64,000 nt of DNA from Gordionus sp. m RMFG-2023 (lineage: Eukaryota; Nematomorpha; Gordioida; Chordodea; Parachordodidae), in assembly GCF_954871325.1 (NCBI RefSeq), contig NC_088776.1:50734569-50798568 (forward strand), in the 5' to 3' direction. Position 1 is the first letter of the stretch. Every line of letters starts with the position of its first letter. The translations under genes and the position numbers were made by a program. The notes beneath the pieces were generated by a model. That model was not told where the DNA came from. It saw nothing but the letters and a program-made list of their open reading frames with translations, and made no database searches. Positions 46,601 to 58,490 of this stretch are shown piece by piece.

Positions 46601-49600
46601 AAATATGGATGGATATACTCACCAAAATTGTTAGAATAGAGTGCTATATTTTTAAGTATTTCTGATATATCGCCTTGAACATGATTGGTAGTCGTTGATT
46701 CCGAGCTCGCTGACATAAAACAAAAATAAATATAAAATTTGTATATTTTTTAAAATATCTCCTTCATTTTTTTCTTCTTTAAAATTCTTTCTAATAAACA
46801 TACCTGCCAATTTATATGTCACAAGTTGAAATTATAATATATTCAAATACTCGTACTTCATAACCAATTAAATAAGTGAAATGTATCAAATGTTGAGGAG
46901 TATAGAGGTAAATGTCAGAAATTTGATCAAAAAGACATTATTAAAATATATGATGATACGAATGCAGCCCTGCGACAAGGTGAGAAATTTAAAAAAAACC
47001 CCCGTTAAGAAAATATGATTTATGAAGGTCTTAGACTGGACAATAGCTGAACGTAAAATCGGTATTGAAAAGCGTGCAGAATGTGCAGTTATGGCTGAAA
47101 ATGTCAAAAATGTAGGTTAGATCGAGAAAGGTTGTTGAGCAGAATGAGAATAGATGTGCAGTGGGGGAGATTATGGGGACGAAGGAGAAATAAACCAGTT
47201 TGAAGATTTTAGGTCAAAGATGTTGAAATGATATAATGAAGAACCCACGATTTTAAATCGGGAAGGGATAAATTGTTATATCTATGAATTTATTTATTCC
47301 AAAAGGATGCCGTAAATTACACATCGCTAAGACTGTCTCGTTCTTAATATTTTAATTTTTTTTGTGAAATTCATAAATCAAATAGATAATTCAATTTATT
47401 TACTTTCACGTGAGAACTCGATTAATTGTGGTCTTGAAAAGGACATGTAAACTCGACTTAAAAGGGGGTTATCGCCAGTCGTATACTTTTCGATTACGGA
47501 GCTTGATATACAAAACATATATGTTATTTATATTCATATTTTCAAAATTATTTTATTAAAATTCTTGATTTAAAAAAAAAACCCATTAATGTATCAATTC
47601 AACATACCTTTTTATAAGCTTTAATCCCATGCTAGATAATTTTTTTGCCAAAAAGTCAGATTTATTAAAATATACAAATAATATAATAGATATATAAAAT
47701 ATGTAAATAATATTATAAATATATAATATAAATTATACTATATTAATTATATTAAATATGTATATAATATTACAATATGTAATAGCTATATCATAAATAT
47801 AAAAAATCAATTATATTATATTAATTACAAGATGATTAAACTATTGTAATTTCTATATCGACAATTTATATCAAAGTATGTTATAAGTGGCCTCTAAACT
47901 TTCTGAGCGAATGAAGCAGAATACCCCTCTGAAAAGTACCCCCTTGAAAAGAGTAATAATTACATTCCCCATTTTAGCCATCTTATAAATATTTCTAAAC
48001 TTCAACATTTCTTCGAAAATTTGACTTGAATTTAAATTGTAAAATTCACAGATATCCTCGATATCTTTTTAAAAATTGATTTTTCTGCCATTTCCTTTGG
48101 CGTTAAAAATGATGTTTGATGTAAAAATTTCGTTGAATCATCATTAAATCTTTCGTTAAACTGCATAATAATTAAATCGAGTGCAGCATAAAACACACCT
48201 ATTTTAAAGCTAAAAAATTTCTACATTTAATGAAGAAAGTATATATACCTCTCCTTTTTGGATTGTTATCTTTGAAGTCTAGAATTTTCAAAATCAAAAG
48301 GTAGATTTTTCTCCTTCATAAAATCTTGTGCCTTTGAAAAAACATCCAAAAATTCAGTGTTATTAGATTAAGAATAATTAAGACAATAATTTATATTATA
48401 CTTCTCAAATTAATCAAGCAATCTTTTGCCAATTGAATTTGATTTATTGCAAACCCTATATCCTTCAAAATGGTTTGCAATTTTGTACAAGCCAAACTTG
48501 TTATCAACAATATTTTATCCAAAACACAAAGTGATGAGATAAAATCAAATTTTTCTATTCTAAAGACTATAGCACTAGCCATAGTGGACAGGGGCCCCTA
48601 CAACAGAGGGGGGGGGAAGGGGTTCTGAAGCAACTGCTTCAGTAAATTTGAGTGGGATACTTTTTTTTTTACATCCATCATGATCATGTAATTTCTGGTT
48701 TATAAATGTAACAATAAGACCCCCCCCCCCATTTAATATTTAATTTAATATATTGACGGAAATTTTGGTTGATGTTTAGTAAATTTGTTATCCGAAATTT
48801 CTTGTCATAAATTATTTTTCCAATTTTAAAATATGCCTAAAAATATTAACCAATATTGACAATAGCAAAATTCCTAGAAATTGGATTACTTATAGTATTA
48901 AAATGTATAAAGTTTTTTTGCTTAACATGTCTCTTATTTGGTGGTCCACAAGCAAATTCAAAATGGACATGTGAAGGTCTAGATAAATGGCAAAATATTA
49001 ATCGTGATATTATTCTGCATGAATCTTCACAGGCACATATGATGGCCGATTATGGAAGGCTTTCTCATAATAAAAATTCGATATTAAAATTTATAACACC
49101 TCAGAAAGAATGTGTAGATAATAACCGTTCTATTATAAGAATTATAATAAGATGTTTAGATTATTTAATATCTAGTAACCAAGCCTTCTGGGGGAACAGG
49201 CAACAAGAAGGCAATATGATGGCCCTTATTAAGCTTATTGCAGATTCTGAACCTATACATAAAATGTATATACAGCAAAATGAAGAAAGAAAAAAGGATA
49301 CAAAAAATAAGGGATTAAAAATTAAATTATATTCAAACCTATTATCATATAATAACATAAACATTCTCATTGAAACCATGAAAAATATGGTTATAAAAAA
49401 AATTCAAAATGAGATTACATTTAACAGGTGCTTTTCAATTATAGTTGATGGCACATACGATGTTTCGAAATCAGAAGCAATAGCTTTGATAGTAAGATAT
49501 GTTGAAAATAGTGAGACGCTGAAGCCTGTTGAAAGACTGATTGACATATATTGTACGGGAAATACCACAGGTCTCGATATAAAGCATAATATAATATCCA

Positions 49601-52600
49601 AACTTGGCTCGATGAATTTACCCCATGAATATCTAGTTGGGCAAAGTTATGATGGCGCCTCAAACATGAGTGGAAGAATCAATGGTATGCAAGCCTTGAT
49701 TAGAGCAGAGGCACCAAAGGCAGCTTTTATTTGGTGTTATTGTCATCGATTAAATTTAATCGTTGTTCAATTATGCCAATCAATTAAAAAACTTCGAAAT
49801 GTTCTAGGAATACTAGATGAGATTTATGTCTATTTTAATGGTGTAAAAAGATATGAGGTACTCAAAAAATTTCAGTGTAATGATCTGAAAAAATCGCAAC
49901 GATTTCTACGCGTCAAGAATACCACTCGGTAATAGTTCCTTATTTATTTAAATTTTAAATGTTTTTTTATTTAGAAGCTGGCTATCGTCATATAAATCTA
50001 TTGTAAATTTTTTTCAACTTTATAATGCCTTGAGGGCAGCTTTAACAAATTTAAAGGATTCTGAAGATCCTGCCACTTCCACTATGGCTAGTGCTATAGT
50101 CTTTAGAATAGAAAAATTTGAATCTTATCACTTTGTGTTTTGGATAAAATATTGTTGATAACAAGTTTGGCTTGTACAAAATTGCAAACCATTTCGAAGG
50201 ATATAGGGTATGCAATAAATCAAATTCAATTGACAAAAGATTGCTTGATTAATTTGAGAAGTATAATATAAATTACTGTCTTAATTATTTTTTAATCTAA
50301 TAGATAATAACATTGAATTTTTGGATGTTTTTTCAAAGGCGCAAGATTTTATGAAGGAGAGAAATCTACATTTTGATTTTGAAAGTTCTAGACTTCAAAC
50401 ATTACAATCCAAAAAGGAGAGGTATATATACTTTCATCATTATATATAGAAATTTTTTTTAGCTTTAAAATAGGTGTGTTTTATGCTGCACTCGATTTAA
50501 TTATTATGTAGTTTAACGAAAGATTTAATGATGATTCCATGAAATTTTTACATCAAACATCATTTTTTACGCCAAAGGGAATGTCAGAAAAATCAATTAT
50601 TAAAGAAGATATCGAGGATATCTGTGAATTTTACAATTTAAATTTAAGTCAAATTTTCGAAGAAATGTTGAAGTTTAGAAATATTTATAAGATGGCCAAA
50701 ATGGGGAATGTAATTATTACTCATGACCTAGAGGTTCAAGAATCTAAAGATTTGTTAGATTCTGAGAATTGTAAATTTATTTAATTAAAACATTTTTATC
50801 AATACATTATTTAGCTTTTTCTGACGATGATGATAATTCAGGGACTTACTATTCAGATTGGAAAAACTATTCATTTATTTTACCTTATCGTTTACTTTTA
50901 AATTTTTCTGCTTTCCCTAATTTATGAATTTTATATAAATATTTATTAACCATTCCCACAACCTCATGTACTGCCGAAAGAGTTATGAGTAAAATTAAAT
51001 TAATTAAAACAAGACTGCGCAGTACCATGAAAGATTCTTTTCTCAATAATTTAACCATATTATCAATGGAAATTTTTTTATTTAAACAATTAAATATTGA
51101 TGAAATTATAAATTCTTTCGCTTTCTCTTCCCCTAATTTATCTAAATTATTAATTTAAAAATAATATTTATAAAGTTATATTTTTTGCATTTTATTTATA
51201 TTATATATTAAAAATTGATGCAATAAAAATTATTTTTGAAATTTATGGGTGTCATAATTATCATTTTTTCGAAGGGTAGGGGGATACTTTTCATGGGGGT
51301 ATTCTGTTTCATTCGCTCAAAAAATGTAGGGGCTACTGATAGTGGAAGTGGCAGGATCTTCAGAATCCTTTAAATTTGTTAAAGCTGCCCTCAATCATAA
51401 AGTAGAAAAAATTTTACTATAGCTTTATATGACGATAGCCAGCTTCTAAATAAACAAAACATTTTAAATCTAAATAAATAAGATACTATTACCAAGTGGT
51501 ATTCTTGATGCGTAGAAATCGTTAGATCATTACACTGACATTTTTTGAGTACCTCATATCTTTTTACACCATTAAAATAGATATAAATCTCATCTAGTAT
51601 TGATAGAACATTTCGAAGTTCTTTAATTGATTGGCATAATTGAACAATGATTAAATTTAATTGATGACAATAACACCAAATAAAAGCTGCCTTTGGCGCC
51701 TCTGCTCTAATCAAGGCCTGCACACCATTGATTCTTCCACTCATGTTTGAGGCGCCATCATAACTTTGCCCAACTAGAAATTCAAGGGGTAAATTCATCG
51801 AGCCAAGTTTGAATATTATATTATGCTTAATATCGAGACCTGTGGTATTTCCAGTACAATATATGTCAATCAGTCTTTCAACAGGCTTCGGCGTCTCACT
51901 ATTTTCAACATAATTTACTATCAAAGCTATTGCTTCTGATTTCGAAACATCATATGTGCCATCAACTATGACTGAAAAACACCTGTTAAATATAATCTCA
52001 TTTTGAATTTTTTTATAACCATATTTTTCATGATTTCAATGAGAATATTTATGTTATTTTATGATAATATATTTGAATATAATTTCGTTTTTAATCCCTT
52101 TTTCTCTTTTCATTTTGTTGTATATACATTTTTAGTACAGGTTCAGAATCTGCAATAAGCTTAATAAGGACCATCATCTAGCTTTCTTGTTGCCTGTTCC
52201 CCCAGAAGGCTTGTTTATGAGATATTAAATAATCTAAACATCTTATTATAATTCTTATGATAGAACGGTTATTATCTACACATTATTTCTGGTGTGTTAT
52301 AAATTTTAATATCGAATTTTTGTTGTGAGAAAGCCTTCCATAATCGGCCATCATATGTGCCTGCGAAGATTCATGCAGAATAATATCACGATTAATATTC
52401 TGCCATTTATCTAGACCTTCACATGTCCATTTTGAATTTGTGTGTAGACCTCCAAATAAGAGACCTGTTAAGCAAAAAACTTTATTCATTTTAATACTAT
52501 AAGTAATCTAATTTCTAATCATCTCTTATATTATGCGATTTGCAATTTTTAATTAGGTATTTGTATTTTCTTTGGTTAATATTTTTAAATTGGAAAAAAA

Positions 52601-55600
52601 TTTGTGACAAGAAATCTCAGATAACAACCTAAAGTTTCCGTCAATATATATTAAATTAAATATTAAGTTGAGGGGGGGGGGTCTTATTATTACATTTATA
52701 AACCAGAAATCACTTGATCATGATGGATGTAACAAAACAGTAAAAGAATTAAATAATAAAGAAAATTTTAAAAAAATCCCTCCCCCCTCACTCAAATTTA
52801 CTGAAGCAGCTGCTTCGGACCCCCCCCCCCTCCCACTGGTTATAATAATAGTAAAAAAATATATAATATTAGTAAATCACAATTATATAAAGTCATTAAT
52901 TCTTGCTATTTTTTTATTGATTGAGATTCAAGTTTCCTTTTAGTGCTAACATTATAATAGGCAACAAAATGGCCAAAGTCTATACTATGCATAGGATGTT
53001 CAATTACGGGGTTTCGGGTATTGAAAAAATAAAGCTGGAAATCAGGATATAATATTAAGAAATCAACAAGAATGGGGGAGTGGGCGTTGCAGTGGCTACG
53101 AGCAGCAAAATTTTTTTTTTTTATGTATTGAAAGTGAATTGTATTAAGTAAAAATATTATATAAATCTAATTAAGGTTATTACCTAATTCCTACATTAAT
53201 TGCATGTGATTATTTATATTTCCATATAATAATTAATAACCCATTTCATATTTTAAGATGTTAATTTACGAATCCTATTTTAAAAATGACAAATCTAGTT
53301 TGTTATTTTATGATTTTATTCAAGGCTAAGGTAAATTAGAGGTTATTGAAGGTCGCTCATTTTAGCCCTTAGCCGCCCTAAAGTAATAATCACCTACTTA
53401 TATCAATTTGTTATGAGACTTTTTTTATGTAAACATAGCAATCTCACTGAAATATTTTAAAAATCCTTGTTTTTTAATACTATATTTATTATTGATTGCC
53501 TTCCTTATACAATTCAAACAATTTTAATCTAATAATATGACCATGATTTAAATATTCAACAAAAATGGGTTTTAATAATATACTACATTCATTATATATT
53601 GGAAGAGAGATCTGACGAGGTAAATATTTAATATGATCGACCTAGGTTTGTATTTTATTATTTTTTATTGGTCTGGGTTTGTATTTTATATTTTAGATTA
53701 CCAAACTTGTTTTTTTCTTCCAATTACCCATCAGAATATGTTAAAACTTACAAGCAAGGTTTCCCATGTTTAGCAAGCTGGTTTAGTGTCCAAAACTTGT
53801 TTCTAAATTTAAAAACTTGAAGGAATATTACCATTTAAAGTTATGAAAATTTTACAAAATTAAGAAAAAAATTTGCCATATTTTTTTTTTCCATTAAAAA
53901 ATTACACATGTTTTTAAATATAATTTTTAAATTATGGAATAAATTACATTAATGTTATGGTTGCATAAGCAGTGGCGTAGCCAGGATTTATCTAAGGTGT
54001 TATGAAATATCCCTTCATGTGAAAAATTATGATTAGATATTATTGATTTTTCCATGGTTATTAATATTTTATGTAGTAAAATAGGTATTATCTTCTTAAT
54101 ATCATTGCTGTCAAAGTTGGCTAACACATTGTAAGCACTGATTTCAAATTCTTTTTCAATATTTAATCCCAATGAGTACTTTAACCAATATAAAGAAAAA
54201 AAATTATTAGTAACAAAATTTTGGCTATCCTTACGATTAAAAAGCGACTGAAAGAATTTATTCTGAAAATTTTATCAATGTTTCGTATTAATTATTTTAA
54301 TCCGTTTGGTTATTAGCACTAGTGATCTGCATCGGGCCTAATTTTTTAAGCCCTGACCGGCCCGAAATTTTTTCTAAAAAAATTTTGCCAGCCCGGTCTG
54401 AACTCGAAATTTTTTAAAAAGTTTTGCCGGCCCAGCCCGAATCCGACATTTTTTTAAAAAAAATTTATAGACCCGGCCCGGCCCAATTTATTTAAATATA
54501 GTAATTAATCTTTATAATTACTCAAAATAAAAGACATATGTTATATGTCGTTTCGTTTCAATAAATAAAACCAAATATTTTTATTTTACATAAAAAATAC
54601 AATATAAAATTGATAAATTTAGATATATATTTAAAATAATTTCCAAGGTCCGACCCGACCTGGCCCGAATTTTTTTTAAAATATTAGGCCCAGCCCGAAC
54701 CTGATTATTTTAAATAGAATTAGGCCCGAGCCCGGCTCGAAGCCCATTCGGACAGGGTACAGGCCGGGCACGGGCAGAGCTTAATTTTGCAGATCTCTAA
54801 TTGGCACCATGATAGAATGGAAAATATAGATAGAAGAACTAAATATCTAGCTTGTGCTAATATTTAGTACCTGATTAGTAAAATCATTAATTCTTCAATC
54901 AACACCGATAAAAAAAAATAACCGTTTTATAAGCCAAATAAAATCTATATCAGGTTATAAGCATGAAATCAACCAAACTTCGAGAAGTTATAAGCAATAA
55001 TTATTATTTTACTTCAATTCGTTTGTTAAAAGAAAAACGCATAACTGGCAAAAATAAGTAGAAATTGCCAAGATTGGCATCATGCGAGAACAAACATTGA
55101 AATATTTGGCTGAAACCATATGTAATGTAATATTTACTAATTCATTATCTGTTTTTTCAGGCAATATATAAAAACCAGTTATAAGTGAAATAAACAAACA
55201 GCATGCCTCAGGCTACGTCTTAAATATCGGATTTTAAATTGTGATTCAAAAATATATTAAGCTTTCCTTTTCCCTTATTCAAAATATTTTGGAATCTTAT
55301 GCTTCTATGAAAGACCCGAAAAGCCCGGCCAAAGTATATGGGCCGGGGAAAATTTTATAAAATAAAAATCCAAGCCGGGCCGTGCCGTGCAAATGTTACC
55401 TCTGCAGGTCTCTGATATATATTATTTGTTCTTTCCGATTTATTAGATAGAATAGAAGTAAATAGTGTAAATCTTATTATATTTGAGTTATATTTTAAAA
55501 AATTTGATATGAATCTGACATATTAAGAGAGAGTCCTAATTATCATGAAGTTTGCCTAACTTGTGAAAACAAATATTTAAAGCATAGGTCAATATGTATA

Positions 55601-58490
55601 TCTGCAAAATTTTACTCAAATTTATACCAAGATTTAAGATAGAACGAAGAATCTAGAAGCACAAAAGCTATAATAATAATAATTAACTAAACAAAATATC
55701 TATAAAAAAATTACTAACATCATTTTATAGAGATCAACTTTTTTCATAAATTCAAATAATTAGAATTGATGTTTCTGGGTAGTGTTGTTAAATGGCTCGA
55801 TTTAAACCAATTTTTAAAAAAAGGCTAACTCGATATTTGAGCCAAAAGTATACCCATTTTTTCTATAGATGACAGAAAGGTCTAGACATCTATTGGCGAA
55901 ATTTTGAAGGTAAATATATTTTGGCTATAATCTTGATTTAGCCGTTTTAAAAAATAAAATCAAGCCATTTAATAATACTATCGCTGGTTGCAGCTTTGAT
56001 AGTGGTAGCTTAAAGAAAGTAGTCAAATAACTAGGTATCTTTGAAAAATTTAAATAAGATGGATGGGTTATGGTGATATTTAAAACGATCGATTCTTTGC
56101 CTCAAGCGAAAAAGTTGAGCCATTGTTAAGTAATGTAATACCAAGTGCATTTTTACAATTGAAAATAGGAAAACATCGATCCCATAAAGTATAACCTCTC
56201 TGGGAAGCATCTCGTTTTAAAATATTTTATTACAATTTGTGACAAATTTATTTCCCCATGGGGGAGGAGCTTCGACCTCAGACCCCCATGTATACACCAC
56301 TAGATGCAAGATTAAGAAAATAAGCAACAGCAAACAGTATAACGTCAAATTGTTTTTTTTATATTTTGGAAACTAGGGCTGTGCCGATATTTAATATCGG
56401 ATCCCAATATTTCGCCTTTTCAAAAAATATCGGATAGGGCCGATCTTTAGTCATATAGTTTTTTTTTTATTTTATAAATAATTTCATAATAAGTTAATGA
56501 ATGGAACTAAAATATAATTATTTTTTGTTATATTATCTGAAAAAAGAAAGGATATTAAAACATCTAACGAGTCACATTCAGTTAGTATGGGTAAAAAGGC
56601 TCGATTTAGTTAATTTTAAAAACGATTAACTTAAAATATTATCCAAGAATAAATTACCCATGCTTATTGATTTTTCCTATAGATAAAGGTTAGGACTTCT
56701 ATTGGCGAAATTTCGAAGCATAGGCAATATTTTGGTTAAAATTTTTATTTGCCTTTTTTAAAAAATCGACTAAATGGAATTGTTTAACACCCTTAAACAT
56801 TGAAAATATTTTAAATGAGAATATTAACTTGTAAAAAAAACACTTAATCATTAGTGAAAGTTAGTAGTTTTTTTTAAGGTAGAAAATATTGATATATTTA
56901 TGACATTGATACAAAGATAGATGGTAAATATATATATCGGATTAGTAAAAATTTTGTGAATCGGCACAGCCCTAGTGGAAACTCATTGCATGATAATATT
57001 TTGAAACAGTGCTCTTATTAGATAAATATAATCTTTCCAGAACCTGTTTAAAATGACCAACTACATATTACTTTTATAATAAATTAAGAATATATTTAAA
57101 TAGAAACCGATATATAAAATCTTGGTTGTAATTGCGACAACCGTGATATAGCCAGCAGTCAACTTTATCTCTGAATGTTGTTTTTGAGTAAGGAGATTTG
57201 GGCAATGTTAAATGCTGGAAAAAAGCTAAGAAAGGGGCAATCCCAACACCAGGAGCAAGGTAAATGAGCAAAGTTTTGTGTTCAGGGCTTGAAGTCAAAA
57301 GTGATTGAAATGAGGGTAACTTGAAAGAAGGATTAGATCTTTTGAAAATCTGTCAGTTATTGTTTTTTTTGATAGTTAGTATGTGGCTTTTTGTATTTTA
57401 TTTTTATTATAATAGCATAGAAATTAGATAATCTAATCTTTCTATTTAATAAGAAGAAATAAAAGGGCTGATAAATACTTTTTTACTGTTAATTTATGAC
57501 TTTGTTTATTTAAATCTTTTGCTAAGTTTGCCAGATAACCAGTGCACAAACCAAATCGTTTTTGAGGAAAATATTCATCAGATGGAATTTGTATCAACGT
57601 AAAAACAAATGTTATTTTATTATGAATTTCATATGGTGAGCTTATATTAATATTTAAAAATAAAAAATGGTAATAATTTGAAAAATATATAAAAAAAAAT
57701 AATTTTGTTAGTTTAAAATAAACTTTGATATTGAATATGCTCTTGGTTGTAAAGGAGGTAAATTTTCTAATAAAATTATCATATAATTATCTTTATATTA
57801 TATTACCTAATAAGTTTTCTAATGTGGGTTTACAAGTTGGAAATGCTCTTAATATATGCAGAAGTGAAATATTTGTGTTTCTAATTGTGACTTCATAATC
57901 CTTAGCACCTTCCTTACTACATAATTGCAACAATCTTAATTTTTCCTTTGAATCTTTTGTCACTTGTGCTAAAGTACACAAGAATGACTTTATTTAATTT
58001 TACTATAAAAGTAAATTAATATTACTTTTTTAGGAATAGCCCTAATGTCATATATATTTGTCAAAAGATCAATCAATTGATATTGATAAGGAGAATTACC
58101 ATGCAAATTCATGATTGGTTTGAGATATGAAACACTTATAAAATCATTTTTATAATCACTACATCCAATTCTTTCAAGAATTTCATATACTTCTGAACTA
58201 ATATTTTGACAGATAATACCAATTGTATCACCAGGCTCATAGTCAAACTTTGATGTACAAAATCCTAAACGGAATTCATAGACTGTTTTGCTACTATTAT
58301 CTGATAATATTTTAGCATAATCTATATTAACGTCAGTTAAATCTGATTCTGCATTGAGATATTTAATTTGTTGTATTTTTCCTAAGGTATTGTTGTTGCA
58401 CCAACTTATATTCAATTTTTTTGATGAAGCTAACTTTGGTATAGTTAAATTTTCTGGTAGCGTTAAGTTAATATCAGTCAAAATGGGCAT
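43652..58490 (-). CDS. MTRR: Methionine synthase reductase-like flavoprotein lacking the FMN domain
   Basis: Exons in coding order: 58490-58026, 57987-57807, 57766-57724, 57640-57487, 57349-57108, 46705-46623, 46541-46368, 43731-43652. All joins are GT-AG and in phase, giving 473 residues. Visible: YEPGD (84-88) and AIPKK (151-155) of the connecting/FAD domain; FAD motifs RAYS (224-227) and GLCTG (260-264); NADPH motifs GVGIAPF (315-321), GCRN and YLSGDAK (421-427); and the C-terminal DTWL, whose Trp (472) normally stacks on FAD. Best remembered match is MTRR, which reactivates cobalamin-dependent methionine synthase. MTRR is normally about 700 residues with an N-terminal flavodoxin domain, and none is visible here. 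An acceptor-like TTTTCAG lies three bases before the ATG, so upstream exons may exist. The acceptor of the 46705 exon could instead be four bases earlier. NDOR1 or another diflavin reductase is less likely. Confidence 0.85.
43732..46367 (-). other. Last intron of the MTRR-like gene (2.6 kb)
   Basis: No repeat family recognised. It contains a G9 tract followed 25 bases later by a C15 tract (44754-44800), able to form a hairpin. Open stretches at 43814-44020 and 45173-45400 show no family resemblance and the exon chain reads correctly without them. Confidence 0.6.
46880..47290. other. G-rich, less AT-rich island of unknown nature
   Basis: Visibly richer in G and purines on the + strand than its surroundings, with a frame on the + strand reading ..KFDQKDIIKIYDDTNAAL.. 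before stops. No family recognised. It may be a processed-pseudogene or transposon fragment lying in the MTRR-like intron. Confidence 0.3.
48589..51338 (+). mobile_element. Inner hAT element inserted into a sister copy, perfect 8-bp duplication
   Basis: 2,750 bp, starting CAGGGGCCCCTACA and ending TGTAGGGGCTACTG, with 12 of the 14 terminal bases matching as inverse. A perfect duplication ATAGTGGA (48581-48588, 51339-51346) lies on both sides. The outer copy resumes exactly after it, as shown by alignment with the same stretch inside this element (CCATAGTGGAAGTGG equivalent near 50075-50090). Confidence 0.92.
48856..51160 (+). pseudogene. hAT transposase (DUF4371 type) of the inner element
   Basis: The longest piece (48856-49932, 358 residues) runs from a TTF-zinc-finger-like N part (FGGPQANSKWTCEGLDKW) through the catalytic core, with VDGTYD and SYDGASNMSG (aspartate blocks) and WCYCHRLNL. 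A second piece lies at 50539-50784. The C-terminal dimerisation block (TSCTAERVMSKIKLIKTRLR) is at about 50955-51030, ending at a stop near 51158. The frame breaks at about 49930 and again after 50784, so it is probably not functional, although the core is well kept. Confidence 0.85.
51391..52489 (-). pseudogene. hAT transposase fragments of the outer element
   Basis: Minus-strand pieces 52489-52283 (68 residues) and 51924-51391 (177 residues). They carry the same blocks as the inner copy: GLDKWQNINRD, SYDGASNMSG and WCYCHQLNL. They differ from it at only a modest fraction of residues. Broken between the pieces and cut by the inner insertion. Confidence 0.85.
54320..54799. mobile_element. hAT-type MITE rich in GGCCCGG, 480 bp
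   Basis: Ends TAGTGATCTGCA and TGCAGATCTCTA are inverse with one mismatch. Flanks ATTAGCAC (54312-54319) and ATTGGCAC (54800-54807) form an 8-bp duplication with one mismatch. The interior is studded with GGCCCGG and GGCCCGAA motifs in both orientations, giving an unusually GC-rich patchwork. No coding capacity. Confidence 0.85.
55305..55425. repeat. Fragment of the GGCCCGG MITE family
   Basis: Contains AGCCCGGCC, ATGGGCCGGGG and GCCGGGCC and ends TGCAGGTCTCTGA, matching the right half and terminus of 54320-54799. Confidence 0.6.
55780..55980. mobile_element. Foldback MITE, TAGTGTTGTTAAA family
   Basis: Starts TAGTGTTGTTAAATGGCTCG and ends CAAGCCATTTAATAATACTA. The inner block GGCTAACTCGATATTTGAGCC and the later TTGATTTAGCCGTTTT are the arms. 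No clear flanking duplication. Confidence 0.8.
56374..56974. mobile_element. hAT-type element TAGGGCTGTGCCGAT, 601 bp, with a nested MITE
   Basis: Ends TAGGGCTGTGCCGAT and ATCGGCACAGCCCTA are exact inverses. Flanks TTGGAAAC and GTGGAAAC agree at seven of eight bases. A decayed TAGTGTTGTTAAA-family MITE occupies about 56583-56794 inside it. Non-coding. Confidence 0.85.

Larger units (their letters stand above)
47887..52838 (-). mobile_element. Outer hAT element (minus orientation) split by an insertion
   Basis: Two pieces, 47887-48588 (3' part) and 51339-52838 (5' part), read as one minus-strand hAT of about 2.2 kb once the inner element is set aside. Flanks share GTTATAA (47880-47886, 52839-52845). 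The ends are diverged from those of the inner copy, and the poly-C stretch near 52820-52831 corresponds to the G tract at the start of the inner copy. It belongs to the same family as the element inside it. Confidence 0.85.
46706..57107 (-). other. Giant intron of the MTRR-like gene (10.4 kb)
   Basis: Separates the GCRNYNQDFIYR exon from the next coding exon. It holds the nested hAT pair (47887-52838), a 480-bp GC-rich MITE, one 201-bp foldback MITE and a 601-bp hAT-type element. Unlisted parts, 52,846-54,311 and 54,808-55,300, are AT-rich with no gene recognised. A short CAGTGGCGTAGCCAGG string near 53971 looks like a transposon end without a partner. Confidence 0.85.

Noticed and set aside
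46886-47107. Minus-strand hydrophobic frame of 73 residues
   Set aside because: Composition is consistent with chance reading of the complement of a purine-rich strand. No domain seen.
53927-54172. Minus-strand frame of 81 residues next to a CAGTGGCGTAGCCAGG string
   Set aside because: The string resembles a transposon terminus, but no partner end or transposase block could be found.
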